Positions 36,871 through 49,895 of a stretch of 64,000 bases of DNA are shown piece by piece. Each line of letters begins with the position of its first letter. Positions within the stretch are counted from its first letter, which is position 1. Where the stretch lies: assembly GCA_051294375.1 (NCBI GenBank), contig CM119268.1, positions 3,624,541-3,688,540 of the forward strand, written 5' to 3'. Under the pieces are notes generated by a model. That model worked only from the letters and a program-made list of their open reading frames with translations. It searched no databases and was not told where the DNA came from. Position numbers and translations under genes: made by a program. The stretch comes from Paraspadella gotoi. Its lineage: Eukaryota > Chaetognatha.

Positions 36871-37814
36871 ACAAATTTATAATCTCTTAAATCTCTTAAA
36901 TCTTAATTTTTAATCTCTTAAATCTCTGTCACGTGTTGTCGTCGTCGCTATGGTAACGTCTCTTCATCTTCGGTTTTTTTTACGGTCGTGATTTTTTTTT
37001 TCTTTTTGTTTTCGGAGCATTAGCTTCAGAGCTAAAAATTACTGAAAAAAAAAAAGCAATATTAATAAAATAAATCTTTAGACTTATTTTTCGCGATGCT
37101 GTGATTTTTGCTACGTCGCGCATCCAGTGGCAGCGGACCGGCAAGGGAGCGGGGTAGCGAGGCATCTGAGGGCATCTGGGCAGCGGAGCGGCGGAGCGGC
37201 AGCGAGCAGCATAGCGGTCCAGCAGGTGCCGCTACGTAACGAGGGAGCGGGACGCGGCTAAGCGGTTGAATATCCATAACTTTTCGCCCTTGACTGTCAA
37301 AGGTTTAACCCGCGGAAAAAACTCGTTGCCCGAATCCATTCGGGTCAACTTCACTTCTGACCTCTTCTTCTTCTTCTTCATGGGGACCCACTAACTTTAA
37401 CTCGGCGCGATTCTCGATTTCTCACCATCGAACTTACCCGAGTGGTAATAGTAATAGTATAGTAATAGTAATAAAAGTAGTATCGAGAGAAAATTCAACT
37501 TGACTTTCTGGGCTATGATTTTTTAAGAAAGTTCTTGCACAATCTCATCTAAATGTATTTGCGTTTGCATCTGAAAGTAATTACGATTGCATCTGAATTT
37601 AAATGTAGTTCCATCCGAATGTAATTGCAAGCTGATTTAAATCTGCTTGCAAAATCCAATCTTATCTTTATGCATGTATAAATAATGTATTTATAATTTA
37701 TTTATAATCCACTTATTCGTGGGTACTAGCGACTAAGTCGGCTTGCAAGATCTTCTGAATATAAAAATATCATCTCCAAGAGCTGACATTGTCAGAGATG
37801 GTTATTTAATATGA

Positions 37815-38080
37815 TCTTATGAAATTGGTACAACCAATATAAAAATTATCCATTCATTTAATAAATAAGCTATCTTGCCCCTGACTTTGGACAGGCTTTG
37901 GTGGTTTAAGGCCTCCATCACTCTTACAAGATAATTACATAGCAGGTCCCTGCAAGCTTTCAATCAAGACTCTCTCACAGTCCCGTTTATTCACTCCCAG
38001 AGTACCTGGCTTCCCTATCAATGAAGTGGAAAATATTTCAAAGAATGTTTCAATTGTACGAAAAGACCACTCCCTTAAGT
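37815..38080 (+). repeat. Interspersed repeat family B, longest copy
   Basis: Contains ATGAAATTGGTACAACCAAT (also at 2890), GGCCTCCATCACTCTTACAA (also near 53318) and a segment like CCCAGAGTACCTGGCTTCCC with the TATCAATGAAGT that follows it (related to 17560-17585). Shared blocks at four places show a dispersed family without an evident coding region. Confidence 0.5.
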
Positions 38081-39309
38081 ATTATATGAGTATTATATGA
38101 GATGGAATTTTTCAATCTCATTTACATATTGCAGTATTAAATCTAAATTGTCTATTTTCATTTTGAATTTGGATATTAGTTCTGTTTTATGGTTTTCCAG
38201 TAGCTAAATATAGTCTTTAGCAATGTTAATGATTAAAATTTGTCATAGTAATATTTTAACTAATTAAATAATAATAATACTTTATTATTTTATTACTTAA
38301 AGAGTTAATTTGCTCATATTTATGCTCTTATAACTTGTTTGAATGTATCTGCAATCTCATTTAAATGCGTTTTCTTTCGTTGAAAAGATAAAATAAAATA
38401 AAAAAATGTGTTTGCAATGTTATCTATATGTATTTACATGATGCAGAAAAAAAATTTGCCAACTTTCCCTATTTCTTGGATGAGATTTCCACATTCCATT
38501 GTCCCATCCCACTTCTCGACCCCCTTTTTTCTTACCCCCCCTTCCTCGCCCCGTCGCCCTTCTCCCCTTCCATATCCCCAAACCGCACAATCACCATAAC
38601 TCCCTCTCGATCTTTCTTCGTTCCTTATTTTTGACCCCGCGTGACCTTTGAGGGATTTTCTTGGCATTAGCGTTTTTTCCCACAGTCGATGTCGAACCCA
38701 GGGATAAAAAGCGAAGCTATCTCGTGATTATTTTAAAGAAAACCGCACACGTATGCCATTGCATTGATTTTTCTTTCTCACTGGCTTTTCTCTCTCTCTC
38801 CTCTGCTCCCTCGTTTTGTCTCTGTCTTCTGTTCGGATCTCGTTCCGTCTCTGGGCGTCTTGTGCGGTGGGTTCCTCGTGCGGCTCTCTCTCGGCTCTCG
38901 TTCGTGCTCTTCTCTCGCTCCTGCTTCTCTCTAGAAGCGTCCCTCGGGATGGTTGCGACTGTGTTGAACGTGTCGCCGTGTGAAAAGCCAAAAGTGGTGA
39001 ATCACTCAAAGTAGTTTAATGGCGAAGGTTTAAGTTTGAAATTCTTGTTTACGTGCGAAAATGGGCATGCGACATGATTGTGCGTTTGCGTGAAAAAGCA
39101 TGTAGGATTCTCTTGAAATATTAACTCATAATAGCTATAATAATTTAATTTTTGTAAAGTAATTTTTGCTTCAATTTACAGCGAAGTTTGTTTATTTCAT
39201 TACTATTTCTCGCAATTCGGTTATCAATCGCATTTTCCCTCACAGTCCGAGAAGTACTTACTAACTCGTTAACTCTCGTACTTCTTCCCTTCATCCTCTC
39301 TCTTCCTCT

Positions 39310-39347
<38 letters not shown>

Positions 39348-39473
39348 CTCGTCTTCTCTCTCTCTCTGTGTGTTCTTTCTATCTTTTCTCTTTTACTCTC
39401 TCCTTTCGCTCTCTGTCTTTGAGACGTCTGTTTTCTTTGCCAAACTACTTTGAGTCTCTCTCCTCTCCTCTCT

Positions 39474-39511
<38 letters not shown>

Positions 39512-39650
39512 CTCATCTTCTCTCTCTCTCTCTTCCCCCTGTTCGGCTGAGATTTAATTTTTCAGCTTTTTTCATAGAATGTGAAGCAAAAAGAAAGAAA
39601 AAAAGCGAATAACGCATGAATAAAAGAAGAGAAAAACATCTCTCTCTCTT

Positions 39651-39700
<50 letters not shown>

Positions 39701-40424
39701 GTCTCTCTCCTCTCTCTCTCTTCTCTCTCTCTCTCTGCCAAAAAAAAAGCTTGGAATGAAGTAGAGTAATTTTAAGTTAGAAAAAACAAGACTTTGGCAA
39801 TGCTTCGTCACTTCCTGGTCAGCTTTCTTAAGTCGCTCTTACTCAAGTATATAGTGTCATCATTGTCTATTTTTGTTCAGTCCTTAGCCAGTGTCGTCAC
39901 GTCAGTTTTCAATGTTCTTACTAAGCTTAGTGTTCCAGAGAAGGTGCGTCTCCTTCAGAGATGTCTGTAGTCGTTAATGGTTGATTTGTCTGCTTCTGGT
40001 GTGTACGTGACTAGTTTCGCCACATCCTCTTCTGTTCACTCACACTTTGTGTCAATTTACACTGACAAGTTTTGTCACAGTTTTATAAGAACTTCACTGT
40101 GTATTTAATCTTGTTAATCTTTGTCAGTTCTCTCTCTCGTTTCTATTCTGTCTTTCCATTCAGTTTGTATCATTAGGTCATTTTTGGTCATTCATCATAG
40201 GTATGATTTAAGTTGTTACTTTTGTCCGTTTAAAGATTCACAAATCTCTCTAATATGGTCACCTGGCTCTCTAGCCCAAGCTTTCAGTTTCCTTTTTTGT
40301 TCTTTCTTTGTCTGTTTGGGTCACCTGAGAAACTTTGGGGTGATAACTCATGAGTAACTATGTGATATAATGACATTCCTGTCAGAATCGTCCTCTGCCT
40401 CTTCTCATTTCTGTCTGTTTTATC

Positions 40425-40620
40425 ATTATCATTCTCTACCCAACTATCATTATCATAATCATTCTACACCCAACTATTATTATCATAATCATTCACCAAT
40501 GCACTGTCATTATCATTATCCACTCCATTCTCATTATCATAATCATTCTCCACTCCACCATCATTATTATCTTCATTCTCCACTCCACTATCATTATCAT
40601 TAACATTCTCCACACCTCCA
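40425..40620. repeat. Minisatellite, CATTATCATAATCATTCTCC type
   Basis: Imperfect units of about 26-28 bp alternating TCATTATCATAATCATTC with CCACTCCAC. Confidence 0.75.
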
Positions 40621-40964
40621 CGCATTTTAATTCTTATCGCCCGACTTCTCTTCGCTCCGCGTTTCCCTCTTTTTATCTCCATCGTCGACTTTAAATAAAC
40701 AAAAGATAAAAAAAAAAAGTTTTAATAAAACTGAAGATTTTTTTATAGATTTTAATTTCGCGATAGCGAAATTAATTTTCGAGACACATGTATATATAAA
40801 CAATTGTTTTCGAGTTTAACTAAATAATACTTTCTCCCAGTTGACTATTCGCACATTTCCTGCTTGGATGACGCCCGTCCTTGAAAGCCTGACGCCCAAA
40901 ACAGCTTTTTCTTTTCTTCCGGCTTCTTGCGTCTTCATAGCCTGACACCTTGAAGGTGCGAGTT

Positions 40965-41130
40965 CGATGTTGGCGGCGTCAAGAGTTTGAAGTTTGCGTC
41001 GCCAAAAGTTAGAAGTATGCGGCGCTAAGAGGTTCAGGTTTGCGTAGCCAATAGTTCGAGTTTTGCAGCGCCACGAGTTCGAGTTTTGCAGCGCCAAGAG
41101 TTCCAGGTTTGCGGCGCCTAGAGTTCGAGA
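40965..41130. repeat. Minisatellite, 23-bp GTTCGAGTTTTGCAGCGCC units
   Basis: About seven imperfect units, best preserved at 41050-41100 (AGTTCGAGTTTTGCAGCGCC). GC-richer than its surroundings. Confidence 0.75.
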
Positions 41131-41905
41131 TTTCTACTTCATCATAGTTTTTCTCGTTTTTTTCTAAAACTTCGCTACGGACTCTCCGCCTTAAGAGTTG
41201 GATTCATTTAAAACTCATTCGTCTTACGTTTTTTTTCTTCACGTGATCGAGCGGTAGTGAGTTCTCTCGGACTTAAACCAGGTGTTATTCTATCTTTCCG
41301 TGACTCTATGCAGCGCACAGTAAGCGCATACCGCCAGGATAGATGTGCCAGCCTCATTACATAGCGAATTTAAATTGTGATTAAATTGATTAAAATCTCA
41401 ACCCGCCTTACTATTCCTTTGATCTTCACCGCCCGTCACAAATCGCGCGATCCATTTACTCCGATGGCTCCGACCTCACGACATCACGTGAAACGAGGCT
41501 CGTCCCTGGCTGAGGGGTCTGACCCTCGCGTCAACAGCGCCGCCTCGTGGAAGATCGTAAAAACAAAACAAAACAAAAGTCGAAGAGGGGAGGGAGGGAG
41601 GGAGGAGGAGGAGGAGGAGGAGGAGGAAAATGAAGACGAGAAGAACAGGAGTCGATTTTACGATGAAGATAAGGAAAGAGGAATTCTTCTCTCGAGAGTG
41701 GGGTCGAGAAAGGGTTGGGTGAAGTATGGGTGAGTGATGGATTGGTGGGTAATCGGTGAATGCGTGAGAGATTGTAGATTCAATTTGTGAGCAAATGATG
41801 AGTGAGAAGAAAAAAGGCTCGAGTGATTGGGAGACGGATCGAGAGAATTCGCAAGCATTTAAAAATTTGAAATCAAACATTATCAAAACAATGTTGAAAA
41901 TAAGT

Positions 41906-41978
41906 TGCCGAAACCCGGGATTGAACCAGGGACCTTTAGATCTTCAGTCTAACGCTCTCCCGACTGAGCTATTTCGGC
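41906..41978 (-). tRNA. trnF: tRNA-Phe (GAA)
   Basis: The reverse complement reads GCCGAAATAGCTCAGTCGGG and continues through anticodon GAA (41945-41943) and T-loop GGTTCAATCCC to GGGTTTCGGCA. The 73-nt cloverleaf has a fully paired acceptor stem and no intron. A TTTT run about five bases beyond its 3' end (41900-41897) would serve as pol III terminator. It matches the metazoan nuclear tRNA-Phe consensus except for minor D- and T-loop changes. Confidence 0.97.
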
Positions 41979-44787
41979 AGTTGACTAAAAGTCGAAATGG
42001 TAACTTTGTAAGCTAACCATTTCGTTTCTGGATTAATGAAATCGCCTTTCCTGTTATCTTTCCTTGTGAAGAAAGCCTATAAGTTAAATCTGAAATGATT
42101 TGACAAGAGAAAGAATTTAAAAAAAAAACAAAGTGACTTTTTGATATCTTCCTACCGATAGAATAATATGGAAAACAAAGAACAATATAAAACATAGAGA
42201 AACGACGGATAAATCTGGAATAATCTTGACAACAACTTGTCATTAACGTTTCCTCCGGACAGTTTGAGGGCCGACATATAAAATTTTCCTTTCCCCCCCC
42301 CCTCCCGCGCGGAATAATAAATCAATTTACATTCGCGACGGAAGGAAAATATAACAAAATTGAAACTTAAATGTTAGAACGAACGGCGGGAAAATCGATT
42401 GAATATAATTAAGGAAATTAAGAGAAATGAAGGGAGGAAATTATATTTCCAGCGGAAATGGAGAAGGGGGGGAGAGAGGGCGGTAATGGGGGGAGAGAAG
42501 GGGTGAGTTTAGGTAAAGGATAAATGTGGAGTGAAAGGGGAAAGGGGTGAGAGGAGAAGAGACAGATTTAGAAGAGGTAAGGCATTAAGGAGGAGTGAAA
42601 GGGAAGGGACATTCATGTTTTCACGCGATTTAATTTCACTCCCTTTTCCTCCCCCCTTCTCCATCCTTTTCCCTCTTCTTTTCCTTCTCCCCCCTCCCTC
42701 TCCTTATTACTTCTCCTTTTATTTCTATTATTTCTTTCCTCTTATATTCCCTTCCCCTCCTCCCCTCCAATATAGACGTGATCACAGTAGCTTCCGAACT
42801 CGCCACACCACTTTCGCCGCCTCGTCATGGATACCTCGTCCCTCATCACGCTCCTTCCGCATCCATCTCTTTCTCGACCCTGCCCCTGCCCCTCCCCTCC
42901 CTCCGCCTCCTCCCTGCGCCTCCCCTCCCGCTTTCATACCTCTCTCCGTACACTCTTCTCTCCTCCCTAGACCCTAGCGTTCACCACCAGACTGTGCCGA
43001 TCCCGCGCTCCTGTCCCCTATATCGACGCGAGCCGTTGTGGCATTCTAGGATCCTCGTTTCCCTTTATTTATTTTTTTATTTCTCTTCTCTCTCTCTATC
43101 TCTCTCTCTCTCTCTCTACTCTTTCTCTCTCTCTCTCTCTCCTCTCTCCGTCGGCGACATTTCCTTCGCCGATCGTGAAGGTCCGCATAAATTTGAAGTT
43201 TGCCGCCAAAAAAAAAAAAAATGCGCGCCAACAGCCGGAAAACGAAAATGAAAAAATTTTCCTATTTTGCCGATTTTTTTTTTTTTTTTTTTTATTTTCA
43301 TTGAATTTTGATAAAAGGTTTTTTTTTTTAATTTGATTTTCTTGTGGTTTTTGGCAATTTTTATTTATTTTTTTTTTTTTGTTTATTTTCGCATTTTTCA
43401 TTCGTCTTGCTACGTGTTCGTGTCCGGTCCACAGTTGAGTTGCAGGGAAACCTACGGGTTGAGGCATGGGTTCGTGGGGGGGGGTTTGCAGAATGAGTAG
43501 GCTTGTTTTATATTTAGATCTGGGTCCAGCAACATTAAAAAAAATTAATAGTTTAAGTTTTCAATTAAACTTGGAAATTCTTTTAAAATTACCAGGACGC
43601 GGATATATTAATTTAGAAAAGCAGAGGCGAGAAATAAAAAAAAGAATCTATTTTTGCACGAATCAGAAGGAAAAGGTCAAAATTTTTCTGTCAAAAAAGA
43701 TCGAGAAAAAAATACGAAGAAAAAGAAAAAAGGAAAAAAATAAATAAGAAAGAAATAAAAGAGAAATAGAGAAAGAAAAAGAAAAATGAAAGAAAAAAAA
43801 AAAGAAAAAAAAAAAGAAAAAAAGAAAAAAAAAAAAGAAAAAAGAAAAAGAAAAAAAAAAAAGAAGACAAGAATCGACGGTTTCATTTTCTTTTCATCTT
43901 TGCAAATTTTTTTTCTTTTGCTCATTTTTGTCGATTTCTTTTCTCGTTTCTGTCGCAGTCTCTCTCTCTCTCTCTCTCTCATCTTCTCTCTCCTCTCTCT
44001 CTTTCTCATCTCTCTCTCTCTCTCTTCTGTCTCTCTCTCTTCTCTCTCTCTCTCTTATCTCCCGCTTTTTTATTCTTTCATTTCCCCTCCCACTTTTTTT
44101 TATTTTCTCTTTTCTTCCTTTGGAAATTTTTTATGCACCGTCGTATTCGTCGTCGTCGTCACCGTCGTCGCGGTCGTCGTCGTCGTCGTCACCCGTCCCT
44201 CCCGCCGGAGGGGACGGCGTCAGATTGCGTCGGGGCGTCCAATAGCCAGCGGCGCCGCGCTAAATAAGCTTTTCTTTTTTTTCTGACTCTTTTTTCCCAT
44301 TTTTTTCCTTTTTTCTTTCATTTTTTTCTATTATTTTTTTAGTCATTTTTTTTCCTCCCAAGTTTTTCCTTCCTGCGTCATTTTTTTATATTTTAGTTAG
44401 ATATAAAACTTTTTTCTTAAATATTTCCATTTTCAATTCAATTTTTTTTTTAGAATATTCTCTTTTTTTTTTAGATTTCTGACTTTCAATTTTTTTTGGG
44501 TGACTTAAACCCAAGGACATTCGCACTGAAATTTAAAAGTTATGTAGAAAGATTAATTATGAAGTCAATTTCAGCGATGAACTTGAACATAAGGAACTTA
44601 CTTAGTTTATCTTGATAATATATACAAAATAAACCAAGAATACTCTGCAACCGATTCCCTTTTGTTTGACCTTTTTCGTGTTTTTCTCTCCAGACGTCGC
44701 TTTTGTTTTTCCCGAAAAAATCGAGATTCGGCGACGAAATTTATTGAAGATCGTTGAACCAAAATGAAGGCCGTCGCCAAACCCAAG

Positions 44788-45036
44788 CGTCGCGCACCAT
44801 AGATGGCGCTACGCATCATTGACTGCGTCGCGCAAAATAGATGGCGCTACGCGTCATTGACAACGTCGCGCACTATAGCGTAGTGCAACGTAGATGACGC
44901 TTTGTGTCATTGACAGTGTCGCGCAACGTTGCGTTGTGAAGCAACGATGGCGCTATTACGTATCATTAACAGCGACCTGTAGCATAGTGTTACGTACCGT
45001 AGATGAAACTACATATCGTTTTCAGCGTCGCGCACC
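44788..45036. repeat. Degenerate 38-bp minisatellite, CGTCGCGCAC / GATGGCGCTACG
   Basis: CGTCGCGCA recurs at 44788, 44826 and 44864 (period 38) and, more diverged, near 44918 and 45025. Each unit also has TAGATGGCGCTACGC and TCATTGACA. Confidence 0.75.
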
Positions 45037-45285
45037 AAAACCATCTTTGGCCATAGCAGACCTGATTCTGTTTCGCCAGCGCCGCAAAAAAATGTTGCAT
45101 ACTTCATGTAATGGGCACATATTTAGCTTGCCTTCAAAGCTAAACATTCCAGTAATGCTCTCTCTCTCTCTCTCTCTCGTCGTCTTCTCTCATCTCTCTT
45201 TCGTTCTCTCCTCTCGCTCCCCCATTCCCTTCGATGTTTCTCTCTATTTATCGTCGGCTTGACCCGGATTTCGTCGCCTAAAAAC

Positions 45286-45811
45286 CGACAACTTCTCTCT
45301 AGGATCGCTTATGTCAAGGAGGAAAAACGTGAAGGGAAAATCTGCTCTGTCTCATCCTCTCTTCTCCTACTCTCGCTCTCATCACGATCTTCTCTTCTCT
45401 CTACTCGTCTAGCTTCGTCTTCGATCTCTATCTCACGTGTATCTCCTATTCCTCTCTCTCTGCTCTGCTAATTTAAATTAAAGACGAATTAAAGAAAGTC
45501 TGTCACTCGCATGCTTTGCTTTTCTTTTGCCAAAAGGATACTAATACTCAGAGGAATTTAAACATTAGACATTAAACCAAGTTGAACAAAGAGACAATAT
45601 TAACTAATAAGTCCAAAAATATGATTTTATGTTCAACTATAATTAAAATCATTAAAAAGTAAACAAATTATTCGAAATTTAATTAATCTAAAATAAATGT
45701 TGATCAAATAAGTTAAGTAAGTTAGACAAAAATATAAATGATTTTAAATTAAATTTCGAAAAACGAAGATATGACAAAAAACTTGACGACGATGAAAACG
45801 ACAAATTTGAT

Positions 45812-45847
<36 letters not shown>

Positions 45848-45925
45848 TACGACTACGACGACGACAACGACGACGCCCCTTAACCACGAGTCTCTTCCTG
45901 GTTGTTTATCTTCTTTGTTTTTTGC

Positions 45926-45973
<48 letters not shown>

Positions 45974-47700
45974 CGTCTCTCTCTCTCTCTCTCTTCTCTC
46001 TCTCTGCTCTCTCTCTCTCTCCCCTCCCTCTTTTTTCGTTTTCGTCGGTGTTCACAACGCTTCGTCTGTCGTTAAGTATAGCAGAAAACACTGCTTTTGT
46101 TTTTTTTTTTTCACTCGTTGAAGGTCGTTCTCTTAGTCGTANNNNNNNNNNNNNNNNNNNNNNNNNAGAGAGAGAGAGAGAGAGAGAGGCAAAAACAAAG
46201 AAGATAAACAACCAGGAAGAGAACCGTAAACAACGAAGAAAAAGTTAAGAGAAAAAAAAAACAGGATTTTTTTCTTGTNNNNNNNNNNNNNNNNNNNNNN
46301 NNNNNNNNNNNNNNNNNNNNNNNNNNNNNNNNNNNNNNNNNNNNNNNNNNNNNNNNNNNNNNNNNNNNNNNNNNNNNNNNNNNNNNNNNNNNNNNNNNNN
46401 NNNNNNNNNNNNNNNNNNNNNNNNNNNNNNNNNNNNNNNNNNNNNNNNNNNNNNNNNNNNNNNNNNNNNNNNNNNNNNNNNNNNNNNNNNNNNNNNNNNN
46501 NNNNNNNNNNNNNNNNNNNNNNNNNNNNNNNNNNNNNNNNNNNNNNNNNNNNNNNNNNNNNNNNNNNNNNNNNNNNNNNNNNNNNNNNNNNNNNNNNNNN
46601 NNNNNNNNNNNNNNNNNNNNNNNNNAGGGAAATTATCGATAGATGCATCTGATTGATCAAGTAGCTTGCCTCTTGGATATGATTGATAAAGCATCGTGCC
46701 TCTTTTGTCTTTTCTGTCTTTTCTTTACATTGAAAAAAGGAAGCAGTCTTTAACCTAACCTCAGGAAACTAACATCAAATATCCCAAGTGGCAAAACTTT
46801 ATTAACTTTTTCCTATCTTTGGTATTTTATGTTAAGAACTCTAATTTCTCAGCCTCAGCCCACAAATTATAGTATTAAAAAGGATATGGTCAATACTAAA
46901 CAATAAACGTTAGTAATTGTCGTGATGAAGAAAGATCAACAAAGAGAAAAAAAAGCATGAAAAAGTATTTTAAAGAAAGTTGACTTTGACTTTTCTTTTC
47001 AACTTGAATTCGCCTCCCGTTGAATTGTTAACATTTTCACCAATTGTGATTTTCAGAGTTTGACGTCATTCAAGAGTTACAACAATAACTGCAACAATAA
47101 AAATACCACTAACGCGAAAACCGCAACAGCGAAAACAAAACCAAAACTCAAACGAAAAAAAAACAAAAAACAAAACCAATATTTTCGTTAAAATCTTCTT
47201 TTTTTTTTTGCGATTCCCTTTTATTCTCCTTTTTATCTTTTTTTTTCCTTTCGATTTCCTCTCTTTTTCCAAAATATTTCGCGTCTCTCCTCCTCCCCTT
47301 TTTTGTCATCATTATTGTCTCACGAATGTTTATCGTTCTTCAATATAACGCCTCCGCGCGTCTTCAATATACAGCGCCTCCATCCTCCCCTTCAATATAG
47401 CGCCCTCCGTCGGCGACTGAAAAAAAAGAAAGATATAAAGCGTCGCCGTCACGTCCGTCACGTTTTCGGACTAGCGGACGCCGCACGGACGCACGCACGG
47501 ACGCCGCACGGACGCACTAGGGAATCGAAGAGAGACGTGCGCACGAAACTGGCGATCGGACGAACGCACGGAACGCACGGACGGACGCATGCACGGACGT
47601 CCGCACGAACTCGTCAAGGGCGCGAGGTCCGAATCTCGATATCTGTCTTTCGACGGAGTTCATTTTCTGGTCAACTCTTCCCTATTGGTGGACTTTGTGA
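45286..47700. repeat. Tandem segmental copy 1 (2.4 kb)
   Basis: From CGACAACTTCTCTCTAGG onward this segment matches 47768-49895 in order and orientation: the CAAGGAGG-AAACGTGA block, the AATTAAAGACGAATTAAAGA block, the CAAGTGGCAAAACTTTA block, the TTTGACGTCATTCAA block and the CGCACGGACG array. Differences are mostly single-base insertions and deletions. It contains three gaps (46142-46166, 46279-46625 and, at its right edge, 47716-47740). No gene is recognised in it. Confidence 0.85.
45891..46222. repeat. Inverted-repeat-bounded, inverted segment in copy 1
   Basis: The left arm TCTTCCTGGTTGTTTATCTT (from about 45893) and right arm AAGATAAACAACCAGGAAGA (to about 46220) are inverse complements over about 45 bases, including the adjoining (CT)n/(GA)n. 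The interior, for example TTCACAACGCTTCGTCTGTC, is the reverse complement of the matching part of copy 2 (48345-48480), while the sequence on both sides is collinear with it. Confidence 0.8.
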
Positions 47701-47767
47701 CTCTCTCTCTCTCTCNNNNNNNNNNNNNNNNNNNNNNNNNAAAAACAAACGAAAAGAGAATAAAACC

Positions 47768-48502
47768 GACACTTCTCTCTAGGAAATCCGCGTATGTCAA
47801 GGAGAGAAACGTGAGGGAAAACTACTCTCCTCTCTCTCTCTCCTCCTTCTCTCAGTCTCTACTCTCTCATCTCTCCTCTCTCTCTCATCTCTTCTCTCCA
47901 TCTCTTCTCTCGTAATTAAATTAAAGACGAATTAAAGAATAGGTCTGTACTCGCATGCTTGCTTTTCTTTGCCAAAAGATAACTAAACTTCAGAGGAATT
48001 AACATTAGATCATTAAACCAAGTTGAAACAAAGAACAATACTTAACATATAAGTCCAAAAATATGATTTTATGTTCACTATAATTAAATCATTAAAAATA
48101 AACAAATTATTCGAATTTCAATTAATCTAAAATAAAAGTTGATCAAATAAGATTAAGTAAGTTAGACAAAAATAGTTAAATGATTTAAATTAAATTTCGA
48201 AAAACGAAGATATGACAAAAAAAGCTTGACGACGAAGAAACGAGACAATATTTGATGACGAAGACGATACGACGACGATGACGACGACGACTACGAACCT
48301 ACGACGACGACAACGACGACGACACGAGACCGACGACAGCAACAGGACACGACTAAGAGAGACGCCCTCAACGAGGAAAAAAAAAACGAAATACAAACAG
48401 TTTCTGCTTCCATTAACCCGACAGACGACAGCGTTGTGAAACGCCCGACGACAAAAAAGAGGCGAGGGAGAGAGAAGAGAGAGAGAGAGAGAGAAGAGAG
48501 AT

Positions 48503-48543
<41 letters not shown>

Positions 48544-49895
48544 CGCAAGAGACGAGAGAGGCAAAAACAAAGAAGATAAGACAACCAGGAAGAGAACCGT
48601 AAACAACGAAGAAAAAGTTAAAGAGAAAAAAAAAACAGGATTTTTTCTTGTTTTTTTTTTTCTTTGAGTCAACAACAAATAAAGATTTTCTCTAAGAAAA
48701 GAAATTTACTGCCAAATTTGAATAAACTCCTCGTCGTTTTAAGAACTGAAAAAATTAAAAACAAAAACATCGAAGGGAAATACGATAGAGCATCTGATAT
48801 GATCAAGTGCTTGCCTCTTGATATGATGATAAAGACGTGCCTCTTTTGTCTTATTCTGCTTCTTTCATTGAAAAAAAGGAAGCAGTCTTAAACCTAACCT
48901 CAGGAAAACTTAACATCAAATATCCAAGTGGCAAAACTTTAATTAACTTTTTCCTATCTTTGGGTAATTTATGTTAAGAACTCTAAAAATTTCTCACCCA
49001 GCCCACAATTATACAGTATTAAAAAGGAGAATGGTCAATACTAAACAATAAACGTTAGTAATGTCCGTGATGAAGAAAGATCAACAACCGAGAAAAAAAA
49101 GCATGAAAAGTAATGTTTAAAGAAAGATGACTTTGACTTTCTTTCAACTTGAAATTCGCTCCCGTTGAAATGTTAACATTTTCACGCAATTGGATTTCAG
49201 AGTTTGACGTCATTCAAAGAGTACAATAACAAATACGTGCAACAATAATAAAAAACGAACTAACGCGAAAAACCCAACAGCGAAAACAAAACCAAAACCA
49301 AAACGAAAAAAAACAAAAACAAAACCAATATTTTCGTAAAATCTTCTTTTTTTTCCGATCTCACCTTTATCTCCTTTTTATCTTTTTTTTTTTCTTTCGA
49401 TTTCCTCTCTTTTTCACAAATCTTGCGCGTCTCTCCCCTCCCCTTTTTTTGTCATCATTATTGTCTCACGAATGTTTATCGTTTCTTCAATATAACGCCT
49501 GTCCAGCGCGTCTCTCAAAATATACAAGCGCCCTCCCATCCACTCCCCATTCAATATAGCGCACTCCGTCAGCCCCGCCCGTACATGAAAAAAAACGAAG
49601 ATATAAAAGCGTCCGCCGTTTTCACGTCGTCACGTTTTTCGGACTCAGCGGACCGCCGGCATGGACGACCACGCACGAGGACGCCGCAACGGGACGCACT
49701 AGGAACGAAAGAGAGACGTGCAACACCGAAACTGGCGATCCGGACGAAACGCACGGAACGCACGGACGGACGCAATGCACGGAACGTCCGCACGAACTCG
49801 TCAAGGCGCGAAGGTCCGAATCTCGAAATCCTGTCTTTCGACGAGTTCATGTTTCTGGCAACTCATTCCCTTATTGTGACTTGTGACACCTCTCT
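47768..49895. repeat. Tandem segmental copy 2 (2.1 kb)
   Basis: Second copy of the segment at 45286-47700, without gaps. Indels relative to copy 1 occur every few tens of bases and often in homopolymers, the pattern of uncorrected long reads. The copy ends near GTGACTTGTGACACC, where both copies enter (CT)n sequence. Confidence 0.85.

Noticed and set aside
47460-47620. CGCACGGACG array read as an Arg/Thr/His-rich protein
   Set aside because: Simple tandem repeat; copy 2 (49640-49800) carries frame-shifting indels.
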